Below are positions 24,103 through 32,968 of a stretch of 64,000 nucleotides of DNA, in pieces. The first letter of the stretch is position 1, and each line of letters starts with the position of its first letter. The position numbers were made by a program, and so were the translations under genes. The stretch comes from CPC320 sp002684375 (lineage in GTDB: Bacteria; Pseudomonadota; Alphaproteobacteria; Rhodobacterales; Rhodobacteraceae): positions 62,001 to 126,000 of the forward strand of contig CBFIHZ010000003.1 in the NCBI GenBank assembly GCA_965662545.1, in the 5' to 3' direction. A model generated the notes under the pieces. The model ran no database searches, had not been told where the DNA came from, and worked only from the letters and a program-made list of their open reading frames with translations.

Positions 24103-25293
24103 TCAAAACCAGACCCTGCCAAAGCTTACGGGGGCCGCATCAATCAGAACAACTTTTTTGCGTTCGATTTTGGCGATTGCGAGTGCACGCTCGTTGGTGC
24201 CGTCGGCCAGCAACCGGAACACGCCGCTGACACCCTGAAATCCCGAAGCTTGTGTGAGCGCTGTTTTGGTGACGGCATTTTTCTGACCTGTGCTGACCAG
24301 CGCGCCGATCGCTGCAAGCCCGTCATAGGCCAATCCGGCCAATTGGTGGGGCGGGGATCCATAGCCTTCGGCAAAGCGGGTTTTAAAGCTTGCGCTGACC
24401 TGTCTGCTTGGGCTGGCAAACCAACCGTTTTGGACGCCCGGTAATTCTAGAATCTGACGTGGAATATCCCAGCGTGATAGGCCGATATACTGAACTTCTT
24501 GCGGGTTTATCCCGGCTTCGGGAAGCAGCTGTACCAACAGTGGTAGGGCCCGTGCGGTGTTTGAAGTTAGAAACAGGGTGTCAGCTTTGGTTTCGATCAC
24601 GCTGTCTTTGATTCGTGCAACAGAATCGATCACACCTTTTTGTGAAAACTCAAACGCCTCGATCGCGGCGATCTCCAACGGGCTGGATTGTGCGGCATTT
24701 TCCAATGCGGCTTTGCCCAGTTCACCCTCAAGGGTTCTGGGGTGTACGATGACCGCTTTGGTTTTACCCTGACTGGCGGCATAGCTGACCAAGCGGTTTG
24801 CGGTATTGTTAAACGTCGGACCAAGCACAAACACATTTTTGCCGGCAATCGAGGCATTGTTGGAGAAACTCAACACGTTCACGCCACTGTCGGCCACCGC
24901 AGCGCCAACCGCTTTGGCGTTTTCGGCCAGCAGCGGACCAAGGATAATCTTTGCGCCTTCCTGTACGGCCTGACGCGCAACCGATGCGGCCTGCTCGGGT
25001 TTGCCAGCGGTGTCAAACACCCGCAGATCAATACGTATATCCCCCAGATCTGCGATGGCCATTTGCGCGGCCTGTTCAAGACTGGTCGCGATGGAGGCGG
25101 TTTCTTTATAACTTTTGGGGATCAGCAGCGCAACCTGCACGGGCTGTGTCGGGTCTATCATTGGGCCGTCAGAGACGCCTGTAGGCCCCGTGGTGGAGGT
25201 GCAACTGGCCACCAGAGCCAAGGCGCTTCCCGCTGCCGCCGCTGCAAACCGCCCACGACAGCTTTGGATCAAAGAAAACACATCAAACCGCAT
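24103..25293 (-). CDS. LpoA-like lipoprotein (penicillin-binding protein activator type)
   Basis: This 396-residue predicted outer-membrane lipoprotein has a signal sequence ending in the lipobox VASC (Cys 31). The rest is a periplasmic-binding-protein type I fold, as in the LpoA C-terminal domain that activates PBP1A. The frame opens further upstream, but the ATG at 25293 has AAGGAG 8 nt ahead and makes a proper signal peptide. It is divergent from rsmI, the usual arrangement for this family. It lacks the long N-terminal TPR part of E. coli LpoA. Confidence 0.85.
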   Translation of the reverse strand: MRFDVFSLIQSCRGRFAAAAAGSALALVASCTSTTGPTGVSDGPMIDPTQPVQVALLIPKSYKETASIATSLEQAAQMAIADLGDIRIDLRVFDTAGKPEQAASVARQAVQEGAKIILGPLLAENAKAVGAAVADSGVNVLSFSNNASIAGKNVFVLGPTFNNTANRLVSYAASQGKTKAVIVHPRTLEGELGKAALENAAQSSPLEIAAIEAFEFSQKGVIDSVARIKDSVIETKADTLFLTSNTARALPLLVQLLPEAGINPQEVQYIGLSRWDIPRQILELPGVQNGWFASPSRQVSASFKTRFAEGYGSPPHQLAGLAYDGLAAIGALVSTGQKNAVTKTALTQASGFQGVSGVFRLLADGTNERALAIAKIERKKVVLIDAAPVSFGRVWF

Positions 25294-25365
25294 TAAAGCC
25301 ACTCCTTTTTTACGTTTCCGGTATCGCCGCCGGAGAATTTGCGCCAATCATAGAGGTCAAAAAAG

Positions 25366-26238
25366 ATGGGTCCAGATGTGAATCACAGAATAGAAAAATT
25401 ACCGGCGGGATTGTATTTTGTTGCAACACCTATTGGCACGGCCCGCGATATCACTCTGCGCGCACTTGATATTCTGGCCAGTGCCGATGTAATCGCTGCC
25501 GAGGATACAAGAACGATGCGTCGGCTGCTGGATATTCACGGTATTGCGTTGGGCGACAGACCGCTTTTGGCCTATCATGATCATAATGGCGCACAGATCC
25601 GGCCGAAATTACTGGCGTTTCTGGCGCAGGGAAAGGCTGTGGCCTATGGTTCTGAGGCCGGCACGCCGTTGATTGCCGATCCGGGGTTTGGCTTGTCGCA
25701 GGCAGCCGTTGAAGCGGGTGCGTTGGTCACAAGCGCCCCGGGCCCATCTGCGATTATTGCCGCGCTGACGTTGGCGGGTCTGCCGACCGACCGGTTTTTC
25801 TTTGGTGGGTTTTTGCCAAACACTCAGTCGCAGCGCAGGGCAGCTCTGCAAAATTACCGCGATGTTCCTGGCACTTTGGTGTTTTACGAATCACCCAAGC
25901 GCATCCGGGCGATGATTGTGGATGCGCAGGCTGTTCTGGGAGAGGGCCGTCAGGCGGTGATCTGTCGTGAACTGACCAAGAAATTCGAAGAGTGCCGCCG
26001 CGGCACTTTGTCAGAACTGGTCCGTGACCTTGCGACGCTTACTCTTAAAGGCGAGATCGTGGTATTGATTGATCGCGCCCATTTACCCGTTGTTAAGTCC
26101 GAGGACATAGAGCAGAGCCTGAGGCAGGCTTTGACAGAGCATTCGCTGCGCGATGCCTCGGATTTGGTGGCAAATGCTTTGGGCGTGCCGCGACGACAGG
26201 TATATCAAATGGCGTTGACCATAGGCAGACAGGAATGA
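25366..26238 (+). CDS. rsmI: 16S rRNA (cytidine1402-2'-O)-methyltransferase
   Basis: RsmI methylates C1402 in the decoding centre of 16S rRNA using SAM. The 290-residue protein has the tetrapyrrole-methylase fold motifs LYFVATPIGTARDITLRAL, AEDTR, and GSEAGTPLIADPG, where the usual SDAG is SEAG. FGGFLP and FYESPKRI are further family features. The first gene of the run leading to yraN and gshB, it overlaps yraN by 4 nt. Confidence 0.96.
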   Translation: MGPDVNHRIEKLPAGLYFVATPIGTARDITLRALDILASADVIAAEDTRTMRRLLDIHGIALGDRPLLAYHDHNGAQIRPKLLAFLAQGKAVAYGSEAGTPLIADPGFGLSQAAVEAGALVTSAPGPSAIIAALTLAGLPTDRFFFGGFLPNTQSQRRAALQNYRDVPGTLVFYESPKRIRAMIVDAQAVLGEGRQAVICRELTKKFEECRRGTLSELVRDLATLTLKGEIVVLIDRAHLPVVKSEDIEQSLRQALTEHSLRDASDLVANALGVPRRQVYQMALTIGRQE

Positions 26239-26600
26239 GCGGTGCGCTTGCCTTTCATGCGGGATTGGCCGCAGAGCATAGCGTTGCAGACCTCTATCGA
26301 GATCGTGGCTGCTATTTGCTGGCCGAGCGCTGGCGCTGTGCCCACGGCGAGATCGACCTGATTTTTCGAAATCCACAGACGGGTGGGTTGATTTTTACCG
26401 AGGTGAAGAAAAGTCGCAGCATTGCTGCCGCTGCTGTGCGGGTAACCCGTGCCCAGATCCGGCGTATTCACGATGCGGCGCGGCTGTTCGTGGCAGATCA
26501 GCCGCTCGGACAACTGACTGAAATGCGGTTTGATGCAGCGCTGGTCGATATGACCGGTGTCATCGAGATTGTTGAGAACGCGTTCATGGATCGTGGATGA
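26235..26600 (+). CDS. YraN-family PD-(D/E)XK nuclease-like protein
   Basis: This 121-residue UPF0102/YraN protein is related to endonucleases of the restriction-enzyme fold; its physiological role is not firmly known. The nuclease-like core is visible as E in AERWR, GEIDLIF and FTEVKKSRS. It is translationally coupled to rsmI (ATGA), the neighbour seen in many bacteria. Confidence 0.93.
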   Translation: MSGALAFHAGLAAEHSVADLYRDRGCYLLAERWRCAHGEIDLIFRNPQTGGLIFTEVKKSRSIAAAAVRVTRAQIRRIHDAARLFVADQPLGQLTEMRFDAALVDMTGVIEIVENAFMDRG

Positions 26601-26668
26601 GGCATTGAATAACACCGCAAGCTACGCCATTTAACAGGTTCCAGACGTAACCAAAAGGGACCTGCACC

Positions 26669-27604
26669 GTGAAAATTGCCTTTCAAATGGATCCGATTGA
26701 GCCGATTGATATTGCCGCTGACAGTACCTTTAGGCTGGCTGAAGAAGCGCAGGTGCGGGGGCATGAATTGTTTTACTACACTCCCGATCATCTGGCCTAT
26801 CAAGAGGGCCGGCTCACGGCGACCGGCTGGCCGTTAAGCGTGCAAAGAGTGGTGGGCAATCATGCCATTTTAGGCCCGAAAACCGAAGTTGATCTGGCTG
26901 ATTTTGATGTGGTCTGGCTGCGCCAAGATCCTCCCTTTGATATGCACTATATCACGACGACGCATTTGTTGGATCGGGTTCACCCTGACACGCTGGTGGT
27001 CAATGACCCGTTTTGGGTGCGAAATTACCCGGAAAAACTTTTGGTACTGGATTTTCCCGACTTGACCCCCCCCACTACGATTGCCCGGGAGCTTGACACA
27101 ATTAAAGCTTTCAAAGCCCGCCATGGTGATGTGATCTTAAAACCACTTTACGGCAATGGCGGGGCGGGCGTATTCCGTTTGGACGCGCAGGACCGCAACC
27201 TGAGTTCCCTGCATGAGTTGTTTACTGGCTTTAGCCGTGAACCGCTGATTGTGCAAAAATTTCTGCCGGCAGTCAGTCAGGGTGACAAGCGGATTATTCT
27301 TGTAGATGGTGACCCAGTTGGAGCGATCAATCGTATCCCGGCCAAGGGTGAAACCCGCTCGAACATGCATGTGGGTGGTCGTCCAGAAAAAGTCGGGCTA
27401 ACCGCAAGAGATTTGGAAATTTGTGCCAGAATAGGCCCGATCCTGCGTGAAAAGGGACAGATTTTTGTCGGAATTGATGTGATTGGCGACTATTTGACCG
27501 AGATTAATGTCACTTCTCCAACTGGCATCCAAGAACTGGAACGGTTTGACGGGGAAAACATCGCGGCAAAAATCTGGGCCGCGATCGAGAAAAAACGGGC
27601 CTGA
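26669..27604 (+). CDS. gshB: Glutathione synthase
   Basis: GshB joins gamma-glutamylcysteine and glycine using ATP. The 311-residue ATP-grasp protein starts at GTG 26669 (MKIAFQMDPIEPI) behind AAAAGGGA. Family motifs include the metal- and ATP-binding VILKPLYGNGGAGVFRL and EINVTSPTGIQEL near the C-terminus. An esterase gene starts one base after its stop. Confidence 0.97.
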   Translation: MKIAFQMDPIEPIDIAADSTFRLAEEAQVRGHELFYYTPDHLAYQEGRLTATGWPLSVQRVVGNHAILGPKTEVDLADFDVVWLRQDPPFDMHYITTTHLLDRVHPDTLVVNDPFWVRNYPEKLLVLDFPDLTPPTTIARELDTIKAFKARHGDVILKPLYGNGGAGVFRLDAQDRNLSSLHELFTGFSREPLIVQKFLPAVSQGDKRIILVDGDPVGAINRIPAKGETRSNMHVGGRPEKVGLTARDLEICARIGPILREKGQIFVGIDVIGDYLTEINVTSPTGIQELERFDGENIAAKIWAAIEKKRA

Positions 27605-27605
27605 G

Positions 27606-28559
27606 ATGTCCTTGCGCCTGCATTTGGCGAATTTGGTTTTACGACTGTTCGAAAAGCCACACCTGACGCGGGCAACACCGCAAGAGCAACGCAAAGCTTT
27701 TGAACGCAAAGCGCGGTTTTTATTTCACCCGCCACGGGGAACGGTTTTTTATTGGCAACACCTCAAGCGACCGTCTGGGTCTTTGCATCTCCAGTGGGTG
27801 CAGCCGGCAAAGGCACCTCATCGGGGCGTCATTTTGTATTTCCATGGCGGTGGCTATGTGTTTGGGTCGGCGCGTACCCATCGTGCGATGTTGGCCAAGC
27901 TGGGATCTTTGGCGGGATGCAAAGCCTGCCTGCCAGACTATCGGTTGGCACCGGAACACCCTTTTCCCGCCGCGCTGGAGGATGCGCAGGCGAGCTATCA
28001 CGATTTGCTCTGTCAGGGATACCAGCCGGAAAATATAGTGTTGGGCGGCGACAGTGCCGGGGGCGGTTTGGCCTTGGCGTTACTGCACAGTTTGCTCTCT
28101 CAGGGGCAGGCTTCTCCAGCGGGTATATTTTGTTTTTCGCCGCTGACTGACCTGACATTTTCTGGATTAAGCCTGCATAGCAACGCCCGATCGGACGTAG
28201 TGTTGCCTCTGGTTCGGGCTCGGGACGTGGGGCAGATGTATCTGCGTGAACATGACCCCTCAGATCCACATGTTTCACCGTTGTTTGGCGCATTTACCGG
28301 TGCGCCACCGGTGTTCTTGACTGTTGGTGACAGGGAAATATTGCTGGATGACACGCGTCGTATGGCAGAAATATTTGAACGTGATGGCGTGGATATCGTC
28401 TGCGATATTCGTCGCAACCACCCACATGTCTGGCCTATCTTGGGTGGATGGTTGCCCGAGGCGCGCGCCAGTTTGCGGGATACCGCAACTTTTGTTCGAC
28501 GGGTATTAGATGTGGCAGGTGATTTGACCGCTGAGACCCTGCCGCCAGATGCGGGTTGA
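27606..28559 (+). CDS. Alpha/beta hydrolase, HSL-type esterase
   Basis: This 317-residue hormone-sensitive-lipase family esterase has the oxyanion-hole HGGG motif in YFHGGGYVFGSA. GDSAGGGLA carries the nucleophile serine. The acid is in VGDREILLDD and the histidine in NHPHVWPIL. The frame is open 99 nt earlier inside gshB; the ATG at 27606, one base after the gshB stop, gives the family-like start MSLRLHLANL. Physiological substrate is unknown, and co-transcription with gshB is likely. Confidence 0.9.
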   Translation: MSLRLHLANLVLRLFEKPHLTRATPQEQRKAFERKARFLFHPPRGTVFYWQHLKRPSGSLHLQWVQPAKAPHRGVILYFHGGGYVFGSARTHRAMLAKLGSLAGCKACLPDYRLAPEHPFPAALEDAQASYHDLLCQGYQPENIVLGGDSAGGGLALALLHSLLSQGQASPAGIFCFSPLTDLTFSGLSLHSNARSDVVLPLVRARDVGQMYLREHDPSDPHVSPLFGAFTGAPPVFLTVGDREILLDDTRRMAEIFERDGVDIVCDIRRNHPHVWPILGGWLPEARASLRDTATFVRRVLDVAGDLTAETLPPDAG

Positions 28560-29016
28560 CCTGTTGAAAGTCCGTTTTGAATTTTTAAAATCATGCAATT
28601 GCAAGGGTATATAGCCTATCTGCGATAAATGACCTCTATATGTTGATGTCGGCACAAGATTTGCAAATTTCAAGACTATATCTTTGCCACCCGGGATCAG
28701 AGAACAGTAATGACGCAGACAGACTTGGTATATACCCCGTCCAAAGAGGGATTTTCCGCACAGTGTGATAGGGATCTTGGTGATAGGGATCTTGCGCAAA
28801 AAAGAGCGCGGCTTTTTACTTTGCAAACAGCAGTTTTATCACCGCCGGATCCTTTGTATGAGGACTTTCAACCGCAACGGGATGAGTTTGAGCGTCTCTC
28901 AAGGCGGGCCGGTTGTGGGTCGAGTCTTTAAGGCTGCAGACCGTGGCTTGGTCGTGGCTCAACGGCAGGCAAAAATGGGGCGCTGCAACCACAAGCCTTG
29001 GGTTCACCCAACTATT
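28560..29016. other. Gap between esterase and comM; possible tiny ORF
   Basis: 457 bases with no recognised gene. An ATG at 28710 opens 73 codons (MTQTDLVYTPSKEG..., ends GCGSSL) containing a DRDLGDRDL duplication. It has no family signature and a weak ribosome binding site (GAGAAC), so it is not called as a gene. The first 150 bases are AT-rich and may hold a promoter. No convincing terminator for either flanking gene was found. Confidence 0.3.
28765..28794. repeat. 15-bp perfect tandem duplication
   Basis: The 15-mer GTGATAGGGATCTTG occurs twice head to tail without a spacer. It lies in the gene-poor gap before comM and, being a multiple of three, keeps the 73-codon frame at 28710 open. 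It looks like a recent slippage event. Confidence 0.9.
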
Positions 29017-30603
29017 TCAGATGCGGCTTGTCTCGGTCATCGGGTTGAGTAAAACCGGGTCTAATTGTTTTTTTTGGGAATCTTTTGTGTGGACAAGGTG
29101 CGGTAGGGCAAGGCGATAGCTTAGGGCTTCGGCGATATGGGTTTGTGTCACTTGGTTGGCTCCAGCCAGATCTGCGATCGTGCGCCCGACGCGCAACACT
29201 CTGTGATAGCCGCGCGCCGAGAGGCGAAACAACTCTGCAGCGCGGTTGAGCAGTAACTGACCTTTCCGATCAGGCGTTGCCACCGTGTTTAAATGCGCCC
29301 CCTCAAGATCGGCATTGCTGCGCAGTTCGGGATGATCGCGATAGCGGTCAGTCTGGATTTGAAAGGCAGCGGCAACCCTTGCGGCGACGGTTGCGCTTGT
29401 GTCTCCGTCGCTGGGCAGGTCGAGATCGTGAAAAGGCACCGGCGGCATTTCGACAGTAAGATCAAAGCGATCCATCATTGGCCCTGAAATATGCCCCATA
29501 TATTCGCCACCGCATAAAGGGGCGCGGGCGCAGGCTCGGCTTGGGTCTGATAGATATCCACATTTGCACGGGTTGGCGGTGGCGATCAGCATGAATTGAC
29601 ACCGGTAACTGCTATGGGCGTTGGCGCGTGCGACCATCACATGCCGGTCTTCCAAAGGCTGTCGTAGGCTTTCCAGAACTGTGCGGCTGAATTCGGGAAA
29701 TTCATCCATGAACAGAATGCCATTATGGGCAAGGCTGATTTCGCCGGGTTTTGCATCCCGCCCGCCTCCGATAATTGCCTTGTCCGAGGTGGTATGATGC
29801 AGCGGTCGAAACGGTGGCTGACGTGAAACCCCCCCATTCGACAGTTCGCCAAAAATAGACTTAATCATCGAGGTTTCCAACGCCTGGGTCGGGGTCAATG
29901 GGGGTAAAAGGCCCAAGCTTCTTTTTGCCAGCATTGACTTACCGCACCCGGGTGTGCCCACAAGAAAGAGGTGGTGACGGCCGGCAACTGCAATTTCAAG
30001 TGCCCTTTTACCGCGTTCCTGACCTTTAATGTCACAAAGGTCTCCGAGGATTATAGGCGCTTCAATGTCCCCTGCCTGCGCCGCAGGGATTGGTTTTTGG
30101 CCATTGAAATGCTGAATGATGTCCCACAGGCTGTCGGCTCCTATCACCTGAGCAGTTGCGACCCATGCGGCTTCGGGCCCGCAGGCTCTGGGACAAATCA
30201 ATAGCCGGTCAGAGCCGGCGGCGGTTACGGCGGCCGGCAGGGCACCGCGCACCGGCACCAAAGCACCATCCAATGATAATTCACCCAGTGAGACGGTATT
30301 TTCACAGGCATCTTGCGCAATAACACCAATCGCTGCCATCAGTGCCAGTGCGATTGGCAAATCAAAATGGCTGCCATCTTTGGGTAGATCTGCCGGTGAC
30401 AGGTTTACCGTGATCCGTTTTGAAGGCAGTGCAATTGACATCGATGCCAGTGCGCTGCGCACCCGGTCTCGAGCTTCTGACACCGCTTTATTGGGCAAAC
30501 CTACGATAGAGAAACCCGGCAACCCGGCGCTTAGGGCACATTGCACTTCAATACAGCGGGCCTCTACGCCCTCGAAGACAACTGTATAGGTTTTAAAAAT
30601 CAT
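29017..30603 (-). CDS. comM: YifB/ComM-family AAA+ ATPase (Mg-chelatase-like)
   Basis: ComM is a hexameric branch-migration helicase used when incoming DNA is integrated during natural transformation. The 528-residue protein has the N-terminal Lon-like region (GLPGFSIVGLPNKAVSEARDR), Walker A GTPGCGKSMLAKR, Walker B GILFMDEFPEF, and the C-terminal Mg-chelatase-type domain (ARGYHRVLRVGRTIADLAG). It is encoded downstream of cobU and a phosphatase gene on the same strand, but 185 nt away. Confidence 0.93.
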   Translation of the reverse strand: MIFKTYTVVFEGVEARCIEVQCALSAGLPGFSIVGLPNKAVSEARDRVRSALASMSIALPSKRITVNLSPADLPKDGSHFDLPIALALMAAIGVIAQDACENTVSLGELSLDGALVPVRGALPAAVTAAGSDRLLICPRACGPEAAWVATAQVIGADSLWDIIQHFNGQKPIPAAQAGDIEAPIILGDLCDIKGQERGKRALEIAVAGRHHLFLVGTPGCGKSMLAKRSLGLLPPLTPTQALETSMIKSIFGELSNGGVSRQPPFRPLHHTTSDKAIIGGGRDAKPGEISLAHNGILFMDEFPEFSRTVLESLRQPLEDRHVMVARANAHSSYRCQFMLIATANPCKCGYLSDPSRACARAPLCGGEYMGHISGPMMDRFDLTVEMPPVPFHDLDLPSDGDTSATVAARVAAAFQIQTDRYRDHPELRSNADLEGAHLNTVATPDRKGQLLLNRAAELFRLSARGYHRVLRVGRTIADLAGANQVTQTHIAEALSYRLALPHLVHTKDSQKKQLDPVLLNPMTETSRI

Positions 30604-30788
30604 GGCTCACCCCGTTTTCCAGCGCCCCTTCATGGGATGTGCAAGAGCGTGGGCTCGATATAGTTGCAAATTGATTAACACGTGTTGCGAAGCATCTCAT
30701 CGGAATGCAGGCGTCTGACGTCACCCATGGCCCTATTGCTGGTATCGGGTGCGAGACGCGCAAAGACTTCAGGGTTTTGTGTCGGATA

Positions 30789-31367
30789 TTAAGGCGTATG
30801 CGAGATCTGTCCGCCAGACCACAGACCGTCGTGCACTGTCACATGTGTAATCGACAGGTTTTCAATTTTATGCCCGAAAGCTTGATAGGCCGTTAGGCCA
30901 AAGGCGCGCTGTACCTGACTGAGGATAACGCCAAAATGTGCGACCACAATTAGGTGTGGGGCGTGATTGGCCCCCACTAACCGATCTATTGCGGCATTAC
31001 TTCTGGCGCAAAGCGCGTGCCACGAATCGCCATTCGGTGGGCTGATATCACCCGGTGTTTCATAAAATGCCCTCAGCCGGTCGGGGCTTTCAGCTTCTAC
31101 TTGGGAAAATACTTTCAGTTCCCAATCGCCAAAATTCATCTCGCGCAGATCGCGGTCATGTGGCAACCGGCGTCGTTTCGCTTGTATGGCGTCTGCGGTT
31201 GTCACCGCGCGGCTCAGGTCTGACGAAATCACCACCGCATCGTTTGGCAGAGCCGCCTCCAGGCGGGTCAGCGCCTCTGTATCTGACAGATCTGCGGCCA
31301 GATCGCTCCATCCTACCATGCCCTTCGCATGGGTCGGGCCATGACGGATCAGAAATATATCGGTCAT
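30789..31367 (-). CDS. Histidine phosphatase, probable CobC-like alpha-ribazole phosphatase
   Basis: This 192-residue protein of the phosphoglycerate mutase superfamily has the LIRHGPTHAKG motif with the catalytic histidine near residue 8, SSDLSRAVTTA, a REMNFGDWE segment with the acid/base glutamate, and VAHFGVI with the second histidine. It overlaps cobU by 4 nt (ATGA), which suggests removal of phosphate from an alpha-ribazole or adenosylcobalamin phosphate. The frame is open upstream through cobU, but the ATG at 31367 is the family start. Confidence 0.82.
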   Translation of the reverse strand: MTDIFLIRHGPTHAKGMVGWSDLAADLSDTEALTRLEAALPNDAVVISSDLSRAVTTADAIQAKRRRLPHDRDLREMNFGDWELKVFSQVEAESPDRLRAFYETPGDISPPNGDSWHALCARSNAAIDRLVGANHAPHLIVVAHFGVILSQVQRAFGLTAYQAFGHKIENLSITHVTVHDGLWSGGQISHTP

Positions 31368-31882
31368 ACTGTCCCTTTGAGCATGGATGGCAACCCGGCG
31401 GTAATAAAGACAACCGTATCCGCACAGACGGCAAGCCGCTGGTTGAGACGGCCCTGCAGGTTGCGAAACTGTCGGGCCAGCGCGTTGTCGGGTACGATGC
31501 CTTGGCCAACTTCGTTGGACACCAGCGTCACCTCGCCTGCACAATGCGCAAGTGCTGCGAGCAATCGGTCGCATTCTAGGTCTAAATCGCTGTGTTTAAG
31601 CAGGTGGTTGCTCAGCCACATGGTGATACAATCCACCAGCACACACTCATTGTTTTTTATTGCGGCCAGCGGTGTGAGCAAATCGAAAGGCGCTTCAATT
31701 GTTTTCCAACCGCTGCCACGTTGGGTTTTATGCTGCTCTATCTTATCGGTCATTTCAGTATCAAAACACTGCGCCGTTGCCAGATAAATCTTTGATTTAC
31801 CGCAGGATATCATATGGCTTTCCGCAAATGCCGATTTTCCGGATGCAGCGCCGCCCAAGACCAGTGTAATTTTTTTTGACAT
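31364..31882 (-). CDS. cobU: Adenosylcobinamide kinase / adenosylcobinamide-phosphate guanylyltransferase
   Basis: CobU/CobP phosphorylates adenosylcobinamide and then transfers GMP, late in nucleotide-loop assembly of cobalamin. The 172-residue protein has the P-loop LVLGGAASGKS (residues 7-17), the LATAQCFDTEM segment, HKTQRG, and VLVDCITMWLSN. NEVGQGIVPDN near the C-terminus is conserved. It is divergent from rpoH with a 98-nt intergenic region. Confidence 0.94.
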   Translation of the reverse strand: MSKKITLVLGGAASGKSAFAESHMISCGKSKIYLATAQCFDTEMTDKIEQHKTQRGSGWKTIEAPFDLLTPLAAIKNNECVLVDCITMWLSNHLLKHSDLDLECDRLLAALAHCAGEVTLVSNEVGQGIVPDNALARQFRNLQGRLNQRLAVCADTVVFITAGLPSMLKGTV

Positions 31883-31896
31883 TTTTTGCTCGCGAG

Positions 31897-31930
31897 TGAT
31901 CTGATCACCGACCTTTTGCGTATCTGTAAG
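31897..31930 (+). promoter_or_regulatory. Candidate ECF-type promoter of rpoH
   Basis: Two TGATC elements occur back to back (31897-31901 and 31902-31906). They are followed about 18-20 nt later by TATCTGTAAG. In Rhodobacter sphaeroides, RpoE promoters have a TGATC-type -35 and control rpoHII. Similarity here is by eye, so this is only a candidate. Confidence 0.3.
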
Positions 31931-31980
31931 CAAATAACAAGAAAAACTGTTTTGCCCTGGCCGGGCGATTGGGGGACTAA

Positions 31981-32859
31981 ATGGCGCTTGATTTTGCAAA
32001 AGATATGAACTTGTCGCGGCGGGCGATGAAAGCCGAACTGCTGGATGCAGAGACAGAATTAAAGTTAGCTTATGCATGGCGCGATCAGCGCGACGAGGCC
32101 GCGTTGCACCGGTTGATTAACGCGTACATGCGTCTTGCGATTTCAATGGCCGCGAAGTTCAAACGGTATGGCGCACCGATGAACGATCTGATCCAAGAAG
32201 CCGGTGTTGGTTTGATGAAGGCAGCGGATAAGTTCGATCCCGATCGCGGTGTGCGGTTTTCGACTTATGCGGTTTGGTGGATCAAAGCCAGTATTCAGGA
32301 TTACGTCATGCGCAACTGGTCGATGGTCCGCACCGGATCGACCAGCAGCCAGAAATCTTTGTTCTTTAACATGCGTAGGGTACAAGCCCGGCTCGAGCGC
32401 GAAGCCACAAAACAGGGCCAATCGCTGGACAAGCATCAACTGCAGCAAATGATCTCAAGTGAAATCGGTGTGCCATTGCATGATGTCGAGATGATGGATG
32501 GGCGTCTGTCCGGATCAGACTATTCGCTCAATGCCACACAGTCGTCAGAAGACGAAGGGCGCGAGTGGATAGACGCGTTAGAGGATGACGGTGTTCAGGC
32601 GGCCGAACATATCGAACACAAGCATGACACCGATCAGCTGCGCGAATGGCTGTTGACTGCGATGAATGCACTCAGCGACCGCGAGAGGTTTATCGTACAG
32701 GAAAGAAAACTGCGCGATGATGCGCGTACACTTGAAAGCCTTGGACTAGAGCTTGGCCTCAGCAAAGAGCGTATTCGCCAGCTCGAGGCGGCCGCCTTTA
32801 CCAAGATGCGTAAAAACCTCGAAGGTCAGTCATCCGAGGTCTTGCAGTTTTTATTGTGA
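31981..32859 (+). CDS. rpoH: RNA polymerase sigma factor, RpoH family (RpoHII-like)
   Basis: This alternative sigma factor of the heat-shock/oxidative-stress type is 292 residues. Region 2 is intact (LIQEAGVGLMKAADKFDP, then FSTYAVWWIKASIQDYVMRN). The RpoH box at residues 124-132 reads QKSLFFNMR. A C-terminal region-4 helix-turn-helix contains SKERIRQLEAAA. It is next to coaBC, as I recall for the second rpoH gene of Roseobacter relatives. The upstream gap has TGATC elements suggestive of ECF control. Confidence 0.93.
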   Translation: MALDFAKDMNLSRRAMKAELLDAETELKLAYAWRDQRDEAALHRLINAYMRLAISMAAKFKRYGAPMNDLIQEAGVGLMKAADKFDPDRGVRFSTYAVWWIKASIQDYVMRNWSMVRTGSTSSQKSLFFNMRRVQARLEREATKQGQSLDKHQLQQMISSEIGVPLHDVEMMDGRLSGSDYSLNATQSSEDEGREWIDALEDDGVQAAEHIEHKHDTDQLREWLLTAMNALSDRERFIVQERKLRDDARTLESLGLELGLSKERIRQLEAAAFTKMRKNLEGQSSEVLQFLL

Positions 32860-32968
32860 GGTTTTTTTGGCGCAGTAAGCATCGAGGGCTTGCTGTTGCA
32901 GTGCGATCGCTTGTCAGGCTCGGTTGATGCCCGTATCATGGAGCAACCGAAACTAGAGGTACACAGTG

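Noticed and set aside
30604..30788. Small gene between comM and the phosphatase gene
   Set aside because: The open frame here overlaps the phosphatase 3' end on the other strand and has no family features.
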